A DNA stretch of 64,000 nt from Hyphomicrobium sp. GTDB lineage: Bacteria > Pseudomonadota > Alphaproteobacteria > Rhizobiales > Hyphomicrobiaceae. Where the stretch lies: the NCBI GenBank assembly GCA_002928955.1, contig PERT01000006.1:21621-85620 (forward strand), read 5' to 3'. A model generated the notes under the pieces. The model did no database searches and was not told the DNA's origin. It saw only the letters and a list, made by a program, of their open reading frames with translations. The position numbers were made by a program, and so were the translations under genes. This document shows positions 51,802-62,304 of this stretch, one piece after another; the stretch's first letter is position 1, and the number at the start of each line of letters is the position of its first letter.

Positions 51802-51845
51802 TGTAACTAAATCTTGACACGTCAAATTGTCTCACTAGACTTACA
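51802..51845 (+). promoter_or_regulatory. bchC promoter with two tandem PpsR/CrtJ operators
   Basis: Two exact TGT-N12-ACA palindromes, 51802-51819 (TGTAACTAAATCTTGACA) and 51828-51845 (TGTCTCACTAGACTTACA), are separated by 8 bases. TTGACA (51814-51819) and TAGACT (51836-51841), 16 bases apart, form a promoter whose -35 and -10 each lie in one operator. The same arrangement is known for bchC of Rhodobacter, where CrtJ/PpsR represses under oxygen. Confidence 0.85.
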
Positions 51846-51899
51846 CCCATAGTTGACCATGTTCAGGATTCCCTGGACGGGTCTGGCCAGGAGGGCTGG

Positions 51900-52841
51900 A
51901 TGGATACCGTTGCAGTCGTCTTATCGGACCCAGAACGTCTGGCACTCAGCCGGGTGGCGCTCAACGCGCCCCGGGAAACGGATGTCGTTGTCGACGTGTC
52001 CTATAGCGGCATCAGCACGGGAACGGAGCGGCTGCTCTGGTCTGGGCGGATGCCAGCATTCCCAGGCATGGGTTATCCGCTGGTGCCGGGTTACGAGTCG
52101 ATCGGCCGCGTGGTCGAGGCCGGTGCCAGCTCTGCCCATCCTGTCGGCGCGCATGTGTTTGTTCCAGGCTCAAATGGTTTCAGAGATGTGCGCGGGTTGT
52201 TTGGCGGCGCGGCTTCGACGCTGGTGGTCTCAAGCGAAAAGATCGTTGCCGTTGACGAAGCGCTTGGCGAGCGCGGCGTGCTGTTGGCGCTCGCGGCCAC
52301 CGCCTATCACGCGATCCGGACGCCCGGCGCAAGTCGGCCGGATCTGATCGTCGGGCACGGGGTGCTCGGACGGCTCGTCGCGCGCTTGGCTCTCGTCGAC
52401 GGCGAAGCTCCGCCAGTGGTGTGGGAGACCAATGCCGGTCGGGCCGAGCCTGCCGTCGGATACGACGTCGTTCACCCCGACCAGGACCAGCGTCGCGACT
52501 ATCGCTGCATCGTCGATGTCAGCGGTGACAGCACGATCCTCGATCGGCTGATCGCGCGACTTGCACCCGGGGGAGAGATAGTGCTCGCCGGGTTCTACGA
52601 AAAGCCGCTCAGCTTTTCTTTCCCGCCGGCCTTCATGCGCGAAGCACGGATGCGCGTCGCCGCAGAGTGGAAGCGGGCCGATCTTGCAGCCGTCAATGCG
52701 TTGATCAATGCGGGCAGCCTTTCGCTCAATGGTCTCGTGACGCACCGGGCCGATGCCTACGCTGCCGAGGGCGCCTATCGAACGGCCTTCGAAGATCCTG
52801 CTTGCCTCAAGATGGTTCTCGACTGGAGGAGTTGCGCATGA
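51900..52841 (+). CDS. bchC: Bacteriochlorophyllide a dehydrogenase BchC
   Basis: A 313-residue zinc-less alcohol dehydrogenase relative: SYSGISTGTERLLWSGRMP and VPGYESIGRVVEAG are characteristic of BchC. It oxidises 3-hydroxyethyl to 3-acetyl bacteriochlorophyllide a. It has its own promoter with paired PpsR-type sites, and its stop overlaps the bchX start. Confidence 0.95.
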   Translation: MDTVAVVLSDPERLALSRVALNAPRETDVVVDVSYSGISTGTERLLWSGRMPAFPGMGYPLVPGYESIGRVVEAGASSAHPVGAHVFVPGSNGFRDVRGLFGGAASTLVVSSEKIVAVDEALGERGVLLALAATAYHAIRTPGASRPDLIVGHGVLGRLVARLALVDGEAPPVVWETNAGRAEPAVGYDVVHPDQDQRRDYRCIVDVSGDSTILDRLIARLAPGGEIVLAGFYEKPLSFSFPPAFMREARMRVAAEWKRADLAAVNALINAGSLSLNGLVTHRADAYAAEGAYRTAFEDPACLKMVLDWRSCA

Positions 52842-53857
52842 GCATGGCAGATGGCGGCATGGCCTGCGGCGGTAGCGCGGCGCGCACGATCACGGACTTT
52901 CTCCGCGACGAAGCGCGGATCGAGCCCGATCCGGTGCCGACCAAGGCGACCAAAGAAACTCAGATCATCGCCATCTACGGCAAGGGCGGCTCGGGCAAGA
53001 GCTTCGCACTCGCAAATCTCTCATACATGATGGCGCAGCAGGGCAAGCGCGTACTGCTGATCGGCTGTGACCCTAAGAGCGATACGACGTCGCTTTTGTT
53101 CGGCGGCCGCGCCTGCCCGACCATCATCGAGACGAGTGCCAAGAAAAAGCTGGCCGGCGAAGACGTGAAGATCGGCGACGTCTGCTTCAAGCGCGACGGC
53201 GTGTTCGCCATGGAGCTGGGTGGGCCAGAAGTCGGCCGAGGCTGTGGTGGGCGCGGGATCATTCACGGCTTCGAGCTGCTGGAAAAGCTCGGCTTCCATG
53301 AGTGGGGTTTCGACTACGTTCTGCTCGACTTCCTTGGCGATGTGGTTTGCGGCGGCTTCGGCCTGCCGATCGCGCGTGACATGTGCCAGAAGGTGATCGT
53401 CGTCGGATCGAACGACCTGCAGTCGCTGTACGTGGCAAATAACGTCTGCTCTGCAGTCGAGTACTTCCGCAAGCTTGGCGGCAATGTCGGCGTGGCCGGC
53501 ATGATCATCAACAAGGACGATGGCTCGGGCGAGGCGGCGGCTTTTGCGGACGCAGCCGGCATTCCCGTGCTGGCCGCGATTCCGGCCAATGAAGACATTC
53601 GAAAGAAGAGCGCGAATTACCAGATCATCGGCACGCCGGGTGGTCAGTGGGCGCCGCTGTTCGAGGAGCTCGCCGCCAACGTGGCGACCGCGCCGCCGGT
53701 GCGCCCGAAGCCCCTCAATCAGGATCAACTGCTGGCGCTGTTCGCCGCCGAAGCCGTCGGACGAGGCGTGGTGCTGGAACCGGCGTCGTTCGAGGACATG
53801 TGCGGCACGACCTACAAGGAGAAGCCGACGCTGGAAGTGGTCTACGACGCGGTTTGA
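52838..53857 (+). CDS. bchX: Chlorophyllide a reductase iron protein subunit BchX
   Basis: A 339-residue NifH-like ATPase with P-loop YGKGGSGKS near residue 45, the GCDPKSDTTSLL switch region and iron-sulfur cysteines in EVGRGCGGRG and VVCGGFGLPI. It feeds electrons to BchY-BchZ, reducing chlorophyllide a ring B. ATG 52838 (MSMADGG) overlaps the bchC stop; upstream in-frame sequence belongs to bchC. Confidence 0.96.
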   Translation: MSMADGGMACGGSAARTITDFLRDEARIEPDPVPTKATKETQIIAIYGKGGSGKSFALANLSYMMAQQGKRVLLIGCDPKSDTTSLLFGGRACPTIIETSAKKKLAGEDVKIGDVCFKRDGVFAMELGGPEVGRGCGGRGIIHGFELLEKLGFHEWGFDYVLLDFLGDVVCGGFGLPIARDMCQKVIVVGSNDLQSLYVANNVCSAVEYFRKLGGNVGVAGMIINKDDGSGEAAAFADAAGIPVLAAIPANEDIRKKSANYQIIGTPGGQWAPLFEELAANVATAPPVRPKPLNQDQLLALFAAEAVGRGVVLEPASFEDMCGTTYKEKPTLEVVYDAV

Positions 53858-53904
53858 CGACCGTATCGGAAGCCTGCGTTGTTTGCAGAACTGGAGCGCC
53901 GCGC

Positions 53905-55560
53905 ATGAGCGCGAACGATACAAAAATCGCTTCTTCAGGCCAACCGGCAACGTCGATCGGCGAAGTCGTCTACGATGCGACGGCGTCGGCTCCGATGGCA
54001 AACGATGTGGCGCCGTCGATCGAAGTGTCCGCAAACGTCGCAGGCGTCGCCGCTCCAATAATCAACGTCGCTGCAACCAGGTCCGATGGTCTCGGCTGTC
54101 ACGCCGGCAAGGACGAAATGCGCAAGGCGGCAGAGCGTGCCGGCAAGGGCGAAGCGCTTGCGCGATACGCCGCCGACTATCCGCTCGGCCCCCATGATCA
54201 GCCGCAGAGTATGTGTCCGGCGTTCGGTTCGCTCCGCGTCGGCCTCCGGATGCGGCGCACGGCGACCGTGCTTTCGGGCTCGGCTTGCTGCGTCTATGGC
54301 CTCACGTTCACGTCGCACTTCTACGGCGCGCGTCGCACCGTTGGCTATGTGCCGTTCAATTCGGAGACTCTGGTCACCGGCAAGCTGTTCGAGGACATCC
54401 GCGAGGCGGTGTTCAAGCTCGCCGATCCCGCGAACTACGACACCATCGTCGTGACCAACCTTTGCGTGCCGACTGCGTCCGGCGTGCCGTTGCGGCTGCT
54501 GCCGAAAGAGATCAACGGCGTCCGTATCATCGGCATCGACGTGCCGGGCTTTGGCATCCCGACGCATGCGGAAGCCAAGGATGTTCTGGCCGGCGCCATG
54601 CTCAAGTACGCGCGTACCGAGGCCGAGCATGGCCCCGTCAGCGCGCCGCGCGGCGGCCGCAGCGCCAAGCCCACCGTCACGCTGGTCGGTGAAATGTTCC
54701 CGGCCGATCCGGTCGGCATCGGCATGATGCTCGAGCCGCTGGGGCTCGCTGCTGGTCCCGTGGTGCCGACGCGGGAATGGCGTGAGCTCTATTCGGCGCT
54801 CGATTGCGCGGCTGTCGCCGCGATCCACCCGTTCTACACAGCCTCATTCCGCGAGTTCGAGGCGGCTGGCCGCACCATCGTCGGCTCCGCGCCGGTCGGG
54901 CATGACGGCACGGCCGCCTGGCTCGACACCATCGGAGCAGCCTGCAACGTACCGGCCTCGCGGGTCGATGCCGCCAAGGCGCGGATGCTGCCGATGATCA
55001 GGGCCGCGCTCGCCAAGACGCCGATCAAGGGCCGCATCACGCTGTCGGGTTACGAGGGCTCGGAGCTGTTGGTTGCTCGCCTTCTGATCGAAAGCGGCGC
55101 CGACGTGCGCTACGTCGGTACGGCCTGCCCGCGTACGCTCTGGTCGGACCCCGACCGCGACTGGCTCGAAGCCAAGGGTGTCCACGTCACCTATCGTGCT
55201 TCGCTTGAGCAGGATCTGGCGGCGTTCGAGGAATTCAAGCCTGATCTCACCATCGGTACAACGCCGGTCGTGCAGAAGGCCAAGGAGAAGAGCGTGCCCG
55301 CGCTCTACTTCACCAACCTCATTTCGGCACGTCCCCTGTTCGGTGTTGCCGGCGCCGGATCTTTGGCTCAGGTGGTCAATGCCGCGCTCGGCAACAAAGC
55401 GCGCTTCGACGAGATGTCGGCATTCTTCGAGGGCGTCGGCACCGGCCACACCGCCGGCGTCTGGCAGGAGCAGCCTGTCGACCGACCGGATTTCCGCGAG
55501 ACCTACAAGCGCCAAATAGCCAAGCAGGCCAAGGCGCGCAAGTCCGAGGAGATGGTCTGA
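53905..55560 (+). CDS. bchY: Chlorophyllide a reductase subunit BchY
   Basis: A 551-residue NifD-like subunit. [36 protein letters not shown] and [14 protein letters not shown] hold the cluster cysteines and match BchY. The first 50 or so residues are a weakly conserved extension. It forms the catalytic heterotetramer with BchZ. The start ATG 53905 lies 47 bases after bchX; its stop shares one base with the bchZ start. Confidence 0.95.
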   Translation: MSANDTKIASSGQPATSIGEVVYDATASAPMANDVAPSIEVSANVAGVAAPIINVAATRSDGLGCHAGKDEMRKAAERAGKGEALARYAADYPLGPHDQPQSMCPAFGSLRVGLRMRRTATVLSGSACCVYGLTFTSHFYGARRTVGYVPFNSETLVTGKLFEDIREAVFKLADPANYDTIVVTNLCVPTASGVPLRLLPKEINGVRIIGIDVPGFGIPTHAEAKDVLAGAMLKYARTEAEHGPVSAPRGGRSAKPTVTLVGEMFPADPVGIGMMLEPLGLAAGPVVPTREWRELYSALDCAAVAAIHPFYTASFREFEAAGRTIVGSAPVGHDGTAAWLDTIGAACNVPASRVDAAKARMLPMIRAALAKTPIKGRITLSGYEGSELLVARLLIESGADVRYVGTACPRTLWSDPDRDWLEAKGVHVTYRASLEQDLAAFEEFKPDLTIGTTPVVQKAKEKSVPALYFTNLISARPLFGVAGAGSLAQVVNAALGNKARFDEMSAFFEGVGTGHTAGVWQEQPVDRPDFRETYKRQIAKQAKARKSEEMV

Positions 55561-57017
55561 TGCTCATCCTCGATCACGACCGCGCGGGTGGATACTGGGG
55601 TTCGGTTTACGTCTTCACGGCGATCAAGGGCCTGCAGGTCATCATCGACGGCCCCGTGGGCTGCGAGAATTTGCCGGTCACTTCGGTGCTCCACTACACC
55701 GACGGCTTGCCGCCGCACGAACTGCCGATCGTGGTCACGGGGCTGGCCGAGGAGGAGCTTGGCCAGAAGGGCACCGAAGGCGCTATGAAGCGGGCGCACA
55801 AAACACTCGATCCGACATTGCCTGCGGTCGTCGTGACGGGATCCATCGCCGAGATGATCGGTGGCGGCGTGACGCCCGAAGGCACGAACATTCAACGCTT
55901 CCTGCCCCGAACAATTGACGAAGACCAGTGGCAGAGCGCCAACCGCGCCATGTTCTGGCTGTGGAAAGAGTATGGGCCGAAACGCGGCGTCGTTGCTCCG
56001 CGCAAGCCGCGGGCGGAAGGCGAGAAGCCGCGCGTCAACATCATCGGCCCGATTTACGGCACGTTCAATACGCCGTCCGACCTTGCCGAGATCCGCCGCC
56101 TCGTCGAGGGCATCGGAGCCGAGATCAACATGGTGTTCCCGCTGGGCAGCCACCTCGCCGACGTCGGCAAGCTCGCGAACGCGGATGTGAACATCTGCAT
56201 GTACCGCGAGTTCGGCCGCATGTTGTGCGAAGCGCTGGAGCGGCCCTATCTGCAGGCGCCGATCGGGCTGCATTCAACGACTAAGTTCCTGCGCACCCTC
56301 GGGGGGTTGTTGCGCGTCGATCCCGAACCTTTCATCGAGAAGGAAAAGCACACAACCATCAAGCCGCTGTGGGACCTGTGGCGGAGCGTGACGCAGGACT
56401 TCTTCGGCACCGCGAGTTTCGCGATCGTGGCCAATGAAACCTATGCGCGTGGCGTGCGCAATTTCCTTGAAACCGAAATGGGGCTGCCCTGCACCTTCTC
56501 ATTTTCGCGCTCGGCCGGTGTGAAGCCTGACAATGACGCGGTGAGAAATGCCATCCGAACGACGCCGCCGCTGATCTTGTTCGGCAGTTACAACGAACGC
56601 ATGTACATGGCCGAGACCGGCAGCCGGGGGATCTACATCCCCGCCTCGTTCCCTGGCGCCGTAATCCGCCGGCATACCGGCACACCGTTCATGGGCTACG
56701 CGGGCGCGACCTATCTTGTCCAGGAAGTCTGCAACGCGCTGTTCGATGCACTGTTCCACATCCTGCCGCTCGGCACCGAGCTCGACAAGGTCGAGGCGAC
56801 GCCTGCCCGGCAATTCGAAGATGTTGAGTGGGAAGACGATGCCAAGGTGGCCCTCGACGGACTGCTCGAGGCGGAGCCCGTTCTCGTGCGGATTTCGGCG
56901 GCGCGGCGCCTTCGTGATGCGGCCGAGCGGGAGACGCGGCGGGCTGGAGCCGAACGTGTGACGGCTGATCTTCTGGACAAGGCAAAGCGTGTCCTTACGG
57001 GAGGACGGGTGGCATGA
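55560..57017 (+). CDS. bchZ: Chlorophyllide a reductase subunit BchZ
   Basis: A 485-residue NifK-like subunit beginning [22 protein letters not shown] in the family way. [24 protein letters not shown] carries a conserved cluster cysteine. It pairs with BchY to bind chlorophyllide a. The start is 1 base inside the bchY stop. pufQ follows after 118 bases, so bch and puf genes are probably read through together as in a superoperon. Confidence 0.95.
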   Translation: MLILDHDRAGGYWGSVYVFTAIKGLQVIIDGPVGCENLPVTSVLHYTDGLPPHELPIVVTGLAEEELGQKGTEGAMKRAHKTLDPTLPAVVVTGSIAEMIGGGVTPEGTNIQRFLPRTIDEDQWQSANRAMFWLWKEYGPKRGVVAPRKPRAEGEKPRVNIIGPIYGTFNTPSDLAEIRRLVEGIGAEINMVFPLGSHLADVGKLANADVNICMYREFGRMLCEALERPYLQAPIGLHSTTKFLRTLGGLLRVDPEPFIEKEKHTTIKPLWDLWRSVTQDFFGTASFAIVANETYARGVRNFLETEMGLPCTFSFSRSAGVKPDNDAVRNAIRTTPPLILFGSYNERMYMAETGSRGIYIPASFPGAVIRRHTGTPFMGYAGATYLVQEVCNALFDALFHILPLGTELDKVEATPARQFEDVEWEDDAKVALDGLLEAEPVLVRISAARRLRDAAERETRRAGAERVTADLLDKAKRVLTGGRVA

Positions 57018-57135
57018 TGGACATGGCAACCGCGGGTCGCGCCAATGGAATTGTTCCGTTCGAAACGGAACTGGCCGGCAGATTGAACAAGCAGCAACTC
57101 AACGATTGTCGAACCGAGAAAAGCAGGAGAGCCGC

Positions 57136-57372
57136 ATGACGATAGGAACACCGAAGCGTGGTGCACCGCGTCTCAAGTCAAAGCGCGAGAAGCTCGAGTA
57201 CTACATGATCTTTGCTGCGAGCTTCATGTTCTTTCTCGTTGCGGCTGCGCTGTCGTCGTTGATGCGGCTCAGCGGCATGGGGGCCGAGCAAGCCGGAGAA
57301 CGCAGCCAATCCATTCTCAAGCAGGCCTGGTCGGCCGCTGATACCACAACCTCCTACGCCTTCATGGGCTAG
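57136..57372 (+). CDS. pufQ: PufQ-like small membrane protein
   Basis: A 78-residue protein with a basic N-terminus (PRLKSKREKLEYYM), one membrane span (IFAASFMFFLVAAALSSLM) and a C-terminal SILKQAWSAADTTTSYAF resembling the AWREAGEITPEIF tail of PufQ. PufQ promotes bacteriochlorophyll production and sits before pufB in many purple bacteria. ATG 57136 follows AGGAGA. The call rests on size, topology, tail and position, since PufQ is poorly conserved. Confidence 0.75.
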   Translation: MTIGTPKRGAPRLKSKREKLEYYMIFAASFMFFLVAAALSSLMRLSGMGAEQAGERSQSILKQAWSAADTTTSYAFMG

Positions 57373-57493
57373 GGGACGGAAATTCATCCGAGCGATCGGG
57401 TGGAGACGGGCCTTGGCTCTGCCATGGCCAGCAACCTAGCCGCGCAGGATCAGCGCGGTAACGGGCGCAAGCCAAACAGCCGGAGGTAATCAG

Positions 57494-57652
57494 ATGGCTG
57501 CCAATGACAAGAATACCAACCTCTCGGGGTTGACCGATCAAGAGGCGAGGGAGGTGCATGGCTACTTCATGCAGCTCATGATCGTCTTCATCGGCATCGC
57601 CGTGATTGCGCATCTTCTGATGTGGATGTGGCGCCCCTGGATCGGCGGCTGA
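57494..57652 (+). CDS. pufB: Light-harvesting 1 beta polypeptide PufB
   Basis: A 52-residue antenna protein. [17 protein letters not shown] is the conserved polar part. One membrane helix follows with the bacteriochlorophyll-ligating His in [13 protein letters not shown]; the WMWRPW end is diagnostic of LH1 beta. A Shine-Dalgarno GGAGG (57482-57486) precedes ATG 57494. Confidence 0.95.
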   Translation: MAANDKNTNLSGLTDQEAREVHGYFMQLMIVFIGIAVIAHLLMWMWRPWIGG

Positions 57653-57760
57653 GGCCGGTCTGGAACGCTACTGACGTATCGGTTGTTCTGCGGTCTGGTC
57701 GATGAACCGGTTCCAAAGAGCAGCTTCCCAAAAGCCCTGAATCTAAACCGGAGCAGAGAC

Positions 57761-57964
57761 ATGTACAAAGCATGGCTTCTCGTTCATCCCGTGAGGTTCC
57801 TGGTCGCGCTTTACGCGTTCCTGGGCATCCTCGCATTCATGATCCACTTCATCTTGCTGAGCACGGATCGCTACAACTGGCTTCTCGACTCGGCGGCACC
57901 TGGCGCCAAGAAGAAGGCAGAGATCCACTCTCCTATGCAGCCAGTGCGCACGATGCTCGGCTAG
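57761..57964 (+). CDS. pufA: Light-harvesting 1 alpha polypeptide PufA
   Basis: A 67-residue antenna protein starting MYKAWLLVHPVRFLVALYAF; the helix continues to MIHFILLSTDRYNWL with the bacteriochlorophyll-binding His. Its C-terminal tail (KKKAEIHSPMQPVRTMLG) is moderately long. It lies 108 bases after pufB, a wider gap than usual, and is followed by a strong hairpin. The Shine-Dalgarno GGAG is 10 bases before ATG 57761. Confidence 0.95.
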   Translation: MYKAWLLVHPVRFLVALYAFLGILAFMIHFILLSTDRYNWLLDSAAPGAKKKAEIHSPMQPVRTMLG

Positions 57965-57981
57965 CAGCCTCACGCAAGGGC

Positions 57982-58018
57982 CAGCGGGCGATGGCGGCGT
58001 GCGCCGTCCCGCCCGCTG
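57982..58018 (+). promoter_or_regulatory. pufA-pufL intercistronic hairpin
   Basis: A perfect 9-base stem CAGCGGGCG/CGCCCGCTG with a further GGCG/CGCC pairing inside the loop and no T run. In Rhodobacter a stem-loop at the same place protects the pufBA transcript from decay and slows readthrough to pufL, so antenna proteins are made in excess. The same role is inferred. Confidence 0.75.
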
Positions 58019-58111
58019 CCTGAGCGGGCCGCTTTCGGGGTGGTTCGCCGCCCAAGCGTCCAGTGGTTGTGCTTTCAGCCGGCATGTCGTGTCCGAGAGG
58101 AGGACCCAGAA

Positions 58112-58936
58112 ATGGCAATGCTAAGTTTTGAGAAGAAATATCGGGTTCGGGGTGGAACCCTGCTCGGCGGCGACCTGTTCGACTTCTGGGTCGGACCCTT
58201 CTACGTCGGATTCTTCGGTGTCACGACGGCGTTCTGCGCCATACTCGGCACCGCTTTGATCATCTACGGCGCAGCGATCGGCCCGACCTGGAATATATGG
58301 CAGATCAACATCGCGCCGCCGGACTTGAAGTACGGTTTGGCATTCGCCCCGCTCAAGGAGGGCGGGCTTTGGCAGATCATCACGATCTGCGCCATCGGAG
58401 CGTTCGTCTCGTGGGCGCTTCGTGAAGTCGAGATCTGCAACAAGCTTGGCATGGGCTATCATGTGCCGATTGCCTTCGGTTTCGCGATCTTCGCCTACGT
58501 CACGCTTGTGGTTATCCGTCCGGTGTTGATGGGCGCCTGGGGACATGGCTTCCCGTACGGCATTCTCTCGCATCTCGATTGGGTGTCGAACGTCGGCTAC
58601 CAGTACCTGCACTTCCACTACAATCCGGCGCACATGATCGCCATCACGTTCTTCTTCACCACGGCGCTCGCACTTTCGCTGCACGGTGGCCTCGTGCTGT
58701 CGTCGGTCAATCCGGCGGACGGCGAAGTCGTCAAGACACCAGACCACGAGAACACATTCTTCCGCGACACCATCGGCTACTCGATTGGCACGTTGGGCAT
58801 TCATAGGCTCGGCCTGCTGCTGGCACTCAACGCGGTCTTCTGGAGTGCGATCTGCATCGTCATCAGCGGACCGTTCTGGACCAAAGGCTGGCCGGAATGG
58901 TGGGGCTGGTGGTTGAACCTGCCGATCTGGAGCTGA
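58112..58936 (+). CDS. pufL: Photosynthetic reaction centre L subunit
   Basis: A 274-residue five-helix membrane protein starting [52 protein letters not shown] contains the special-pair and accessory pigment His ligands, and a further His of the iron site is in [16 protein letters not shown] LHGG. AGAGGAGG lies just before ATG 58112; the longer frame from 58040 is spurious. It pairs with PufM. Confidence 0.97.
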   Translation: MAMLSFEKKYRVRGGTLLGGDLFDFWVGPFYVGFFGVTTAFCAILGTALIIYGAAIGPTWNIWQINIAPPDLKYGLAFAPLKEGGLWQIITICAIGAFVSWALREVEICNKLGMGYHVPIAFGFAIFAYVTLVVIRPVLMGAWGHGFPYGILSHLDWVSNVGYQYLHFHYNPAHMIAITFFFTTALALSLHGGLVLSSVNPADGEVVKTPDHENTFFRDTIGYSIGTLGIHRLGLLLALNAVFWSAICIVISGPFWTKGWPEWWGWWLNLPIWS

Positions 58937-58954
58937 GCGAGGGGAGAGAGTCCA

Positions 58955-59932
58955 ATGGCTGAATATCAGAATATCTTCACGCGCATCCAGGTCCTCGCCG
59001 AGCCTGAGCCCGGCGTGCCTGTCGAGCATCGCATTTGGCAGCGCGTCGGCAAGGGCACGCACAACTATTGGCTCGGCAAATTTGGCGATGCCCAGGTTGG
59101 CCCAATCTATATCGGCTCGCTCGGTCTATGGGCGCTCTTGTTTGGCATGATGGCGGTGTTCATCATGGGGCTCAACATGTTGGCTTCGGTGAATTGGAAT
59201 CCGATCCAGTTCATCCGGCAACTGCCTTGGCTCGCTCTCGAGCCGCCGCCGGCCAAGTACGGCCTGCGCATCCCACCGCTCGCCGAAGGCGGCTGGTGGT
59301 TGTGCGCCGGCTTCCTGTTGACCACGTCGATCCTCTTGTGGTGGCTGAAGGTCTACCAGAATGCCAAGCGCCTGGGCATGGGCACGCATGTGCCGTGGGC
59401 CTTCGCGTCGGCCATCTGGCTCTATCTCGTACTCGGCTTCATAAGGCCGGTCGCCATGGGCAGCTGGAGCGAGGGCGTTCCGTTCGGCATTTTCCCGCAC
59501 CTCGACTGGACAGCGGCATTCTCGATCCGGTACGGCAACCTCTTCTACAATCCGTTCCATATGCTCTCGATCGCCTTCCTGTACGGCTCGGCCCTGTTGT
59601 TCGCCATGCATGGCGCAACGATCCTGGCCGTCAGCAAGTACGGTGGTGAGCGCGAGATCGAGCAGATTGTCGATCGCGGTACGGCATCCGAACGCGCGGC
59701 GCTGTTCTGGCGCTGGACCATGGGCTTCAATGCGACGATGGAATCGGTCCATCGCTGGGCTTGGTGGTTTGCTGTGCTGACTACACTCACCGGCGGCATC
59801 GGCATCCTGTTGACCGGAACCGTTGTCGACAATTGGTACCTATGGGCTGTCAAACACGGCGTCGCTCCGTCCTACCCGGCCATCCATCCGCCGATGATGG
59901 ATCCGGCTCCGCTGATCGGGGGTGCAAAATGA
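58955..59932 (+). CDS. pufM: Photosynthetic reaction centre M subunit
   Basis: A 325-residue five-helix protein. [22 protein letters not shown] supplies pigment ligands and AMHGATILA the iron-site His. The C-terminal [27 protein letters not shown] is standard. It is 18 bases after pufL, and its stop overlaps the pufC start. Length fits M subunits of species with a bound cytochrome. Confidence 0.97.
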   Translation: MAEYQNIFTRIQVLAEPEPGVPVEHRIWQRVGKGTHNYWLGKFGDAQVGPIYIGSLGLWALLFGMMAVFIMGLNMLASVNWNPIQFIRQLPWLALEPPPAKYGLRIPPLAEGGWWLCAGFLLTTSILLWWLKVYQNAKRLGMGTHVPWAFASAIWLYLVLGFIRPVAMGSWSEGVPFGIFPHLDWTAAFSIRYGNLFYNPFHMLSIAFLYGSALLFAMHGATILAVSKYGGEREIEQIVDRGTASERAALFWRWTMGFNATMESVHRWAWWFAVLTTLTGGIGILLTGTVVDNWYLWAVKHGVAPSYPAIHPPMMDPAPLIGGAK

Positions 59933-60975
59933 TCCGTCTCGATAGATTAGGTCTCGTCGCGCTCGCGGCTGGACTGGCGGTACTGGTTGCGGGTTGCGAA
60001 CGGCCGCCGGTCAAGGCGGAACAGAAGGGCTATCGCGGTCTCGGCATGGAGCAGGTGAAGAACCCGCGCACCGAGAAGGCCGTACTGGCCGCGATGAACA
60101 TCCCCGACGCGTTGCCGAAGGCAAATGCCGGAGGGCCGAAGGCTGGCACCGTCTACAAGAACGTCAAAGTTCTTGGCGACTTGTCGGAGGAGCAGTTCAA
60201 CCGCGTGATGGGTGCCATCACCGAGTGGGTTTCTCCTGAGCAGGGCTGTGCCTACTGCCATAACGTCGAGAACATGGCGGATGGCAGCAAGTACACGCAT
60301 GCTGTCGCACGGCGCATGTTCCAGATGACGCGGCAGATCAACGAGACGTGGAAGCCGCATGTCGGTGCAACGGGTGTGACGTGCTACACCTGCCATGCCG
60401 GAAACCCGGTGCCCAAGAACATCTGGTTCAAGGACGCGAGCCAGATCAACGCACCGTTCAAGCATGCCGGCTACCGCGCCGACGGCCAGAACCTGGCCCA
60501 CAAGCAGATCGGCATGACGTCGCTTCCGGGCGATCCGTTCCAGCGGTTCCTGGCGGCGAAGGAAGCCAAGCCGAACGAGATCCGCGTGATCCCGACGAAG
60601 GCCTTACCGGCAAATCCGGCGCATTCGAAAGATGTGAAGGATGCAGAGGCGACGTACGCACTGATGATCCACATGTCGCAAGGCCTGGGCGTCAACTGCA
60701 CGTACTGCCACAACACGCGCTCGTTCTTCAAATGGGAGCAGTCTACGCCGCAGCGGTTGACCGCATGGCATGGCATACGGATGGTTCAGGATCTCAACCA
60801 GAACTATCTCGACCCGCTAAAGCCAGTCTATCCGGCCAACAGGCTGGGAGCGTCGGGTGATGCGCCCAAGGCCTTCTGCACCACCTGCCACCAAGGCCAA
60901 GCCAAGCCGCTCAATGGCAAGCAAATGCTGAAGGACTATCTGGAGCTGAATACGGTCTCGCTGGCGAAGTACTGA
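59929..60975 (+). CDS. pufC: Reaction centre tetraheme cytochrome c subunit PufC
   Basis: A 348-residue lipoprotein-type cytochrome: signal span [13 protein letters not shown] with lipobox cysteine at residue 23. Four heme motifs follow: CAYCH, CYTCH, CTYCH and CTTCH. It reduces the photo-oxidised special pair from soluble carriers. It ends the puf operon; a hairpin follows at about 61087. Confidence 0.97.
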   Translation: MIRLDRLGLVALAAGLAVLVAGCERPPVKAEQKGYRGLGMEQVKNPRTEKAVLAAMNIPDALPKANAGGPKAGTVYKNVKVLGDLSEEQFNRVMGAITEWVSPEQGCAYCHNVENMADGSKYTHAVARRMFQMTRQINETWKPHVGATGVTCYTCHAGNPVPKNIWFKDASQINAPFKHAGYRADGQNLAHKQIGMTSLPGDPFQRFLAAKEAKPNEIRVIPTKALPANPAHSKDVKDAEATYALMIHMSQGLGVNCTYCHNTRSFFKWEQSTPQRLTAWHGIRMVQDLNQNYLDPLKPVYPANRLGASGDAPKAFCTTCHQGQAKPLNGKQMLKDYLELNTVSLAKY

Positions 60976-61086
60976 GCTTGCGAGGCCTTGCGAGGCCCCG
61001 AAGCAGGGTCATGAATGATTATGGCGACGGCCGGGAACTCTGGCCGTTGACACCCTTCGAGGATAATCCTTCCCCCTATCCTCCCC

Positions 61087-61130
61087 GGCGGCGGGTGCCC
61101 TGATCTTCTGGGTGCCCGCCGTCGTCGTTT
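61087..61130 (+). terminator. Hairpin after pufC
   Basis: The stem CGGCGGG (61089-61095)/CCCGCCG (61115-61121) has a further CCC/GGG pair inside and a loop rich in T/C. The sequence after it, TCGTCGTTT, is only weakly T-rich. It lies 114 bases past pufC and between convergent pufC and idi, so it may end the superoperon transcript. The rest of 60976-61257 shows no gene. Confidence 0.55.
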
Positions 61131-61257
61131 GAGGGGGCGCATCCGGCGTCAGAAGCATAACGGATCAAGTAGACGGCCGAAGTTTGAGAGTTCTGCACAA
61201 TGGGACGAATGCCCCGCCGCTGGCGGCCAGGCGCTTTTCTGGAACGGGTTCAGCCGA

Positions 61258-62304
61258 CTATCCGAGATTGCGATCGACCAGACGCGCGGATCTGAGTTCT
61301 GTCGGCGTCCGGCTGCCGGTACAGAAGCACGCGATGCGGAGCTGCGCGATGATGATTGATATCCGCTCGGTCAGGCTGTCGCCGCCGTCGAGGGCAGGGC
61401 CAAGTAGCCCGGCGGCCAACCCGCTCATGTCGGCGCCAAGATGAATTGATTTGGCGCAGTCGATGCCGTCACGAATACCGCCAGACGCGATGAGCGTGGT
61501 GTCTGGGCAACTCGCGCGGACTTGCCTGACGGCATCGGCCGTGGGCAAACCCCAGTCGCGAAAGGCCATGGCGATCTGGTGCTGGCGCGAGGTCGACGCT
61601 CGCTCGGCCTCTACCGCGGCCCAGCTGGTACCGCCGGCGCCTGCGACGTCGATTGCCGCGACGCCGGCATCGACGAGTTGACGTGCGATCAACCCCGAAA
61701 TCCCGGCGCCGACTTCCTTGACGATGATCGGGAACGGCATGGCACGGGCGACGCGCTCGATCTGCGCAAGCAGGCCCGACCAGTTCGTATCGCCGCCTTC
61801 CTGAACGGCCTCTTGCAAAGGGTTGAGATGGATGATCAGGCCATCGGCCGCGATCATGTCGACCGCGCGGCGCGCCATCTCGACGCCATCCCAGACCTGC
61901 AACTGCGCCGCGCCGAAATTGGCGAGGATCGGGACGTCGGGGGCATTTTTGCGGAGATCGCGGCTGAAGCCGTCGACGCCACCCGCTTCGAGCGCGACCC
62001 GCTGCGAGCCGACGGCGAAAGCGATCCCGAGCCGCCCGCACGCTCGTGAGATGGCGTCGTTGATCGCGGCCGTGCGTCCGGTGCCGCCAGTCATTGAGCT
62101 GACGAGCAGCGGTGCGGTGAGGGGCCGCCCGAGGAACACGGCCGAGAGATCAATGTCGGACAGCGAGAGCTCCGGCAATGCAACGTGGGCGAAACGAATA
62201 TCCTCGAAGCCCGTGGTGACGTTTCGGGCCTGCACGTCGCGGTTCATTACGATATCGACGTGCTGCTCCTTGCGGTGGCCGATCGGCTCGTCGGCGCTGC
62301 TCAT
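61258..62304 (-). CDS. idi: Type 2 (FMN-dependent) isopentenyl-diphosphate isomerase
   Basis: A 348-residue TIM-barrel flavoenzyme: HRKEQHVDI at the N-terminus, LLVSSMTGGTG, FAVGSQRVALE and IVKEVGAGIS are IDI-2 signatures. It interconverts isopentenyl and dimethylallyl diphosphate for the prenyl synthases. ATG 62304 overlaps the crtY stop by 4 bases. The frame is open to 62421 but that part is crtY. Confidence 0.93.
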   Translation of the reverse strand: MSSADEPIGHRKEQHVDIVMNRDVQARNVTTGFEDIRFAHVALPELSLSDIDLSAVFLGRPLTAPLLVSSMTGGTGRTAAINDAISRACGRLGIAFAVGSQRVALEAGGVDGFSRDLRKNAPDVPILANFGAAQLQVWDGVEMARRAVDMIAADGLIIHLNPLQEAVQEGGDTNWSGLLAQIERVARAMPFPIIVKEVGAGISGLIARQLVDAGVAAIDVAGAGGTSWAAVEAERASTSRQHQIAMAFRDWGLPTADAVRQVRASCPDTTLIASGGIRDGIDCAKSIHLGADMSGLAAGLLGPALDGGDSLTERISIIIAQLRIACFCTGSRTPTELRSARLVDRNLG

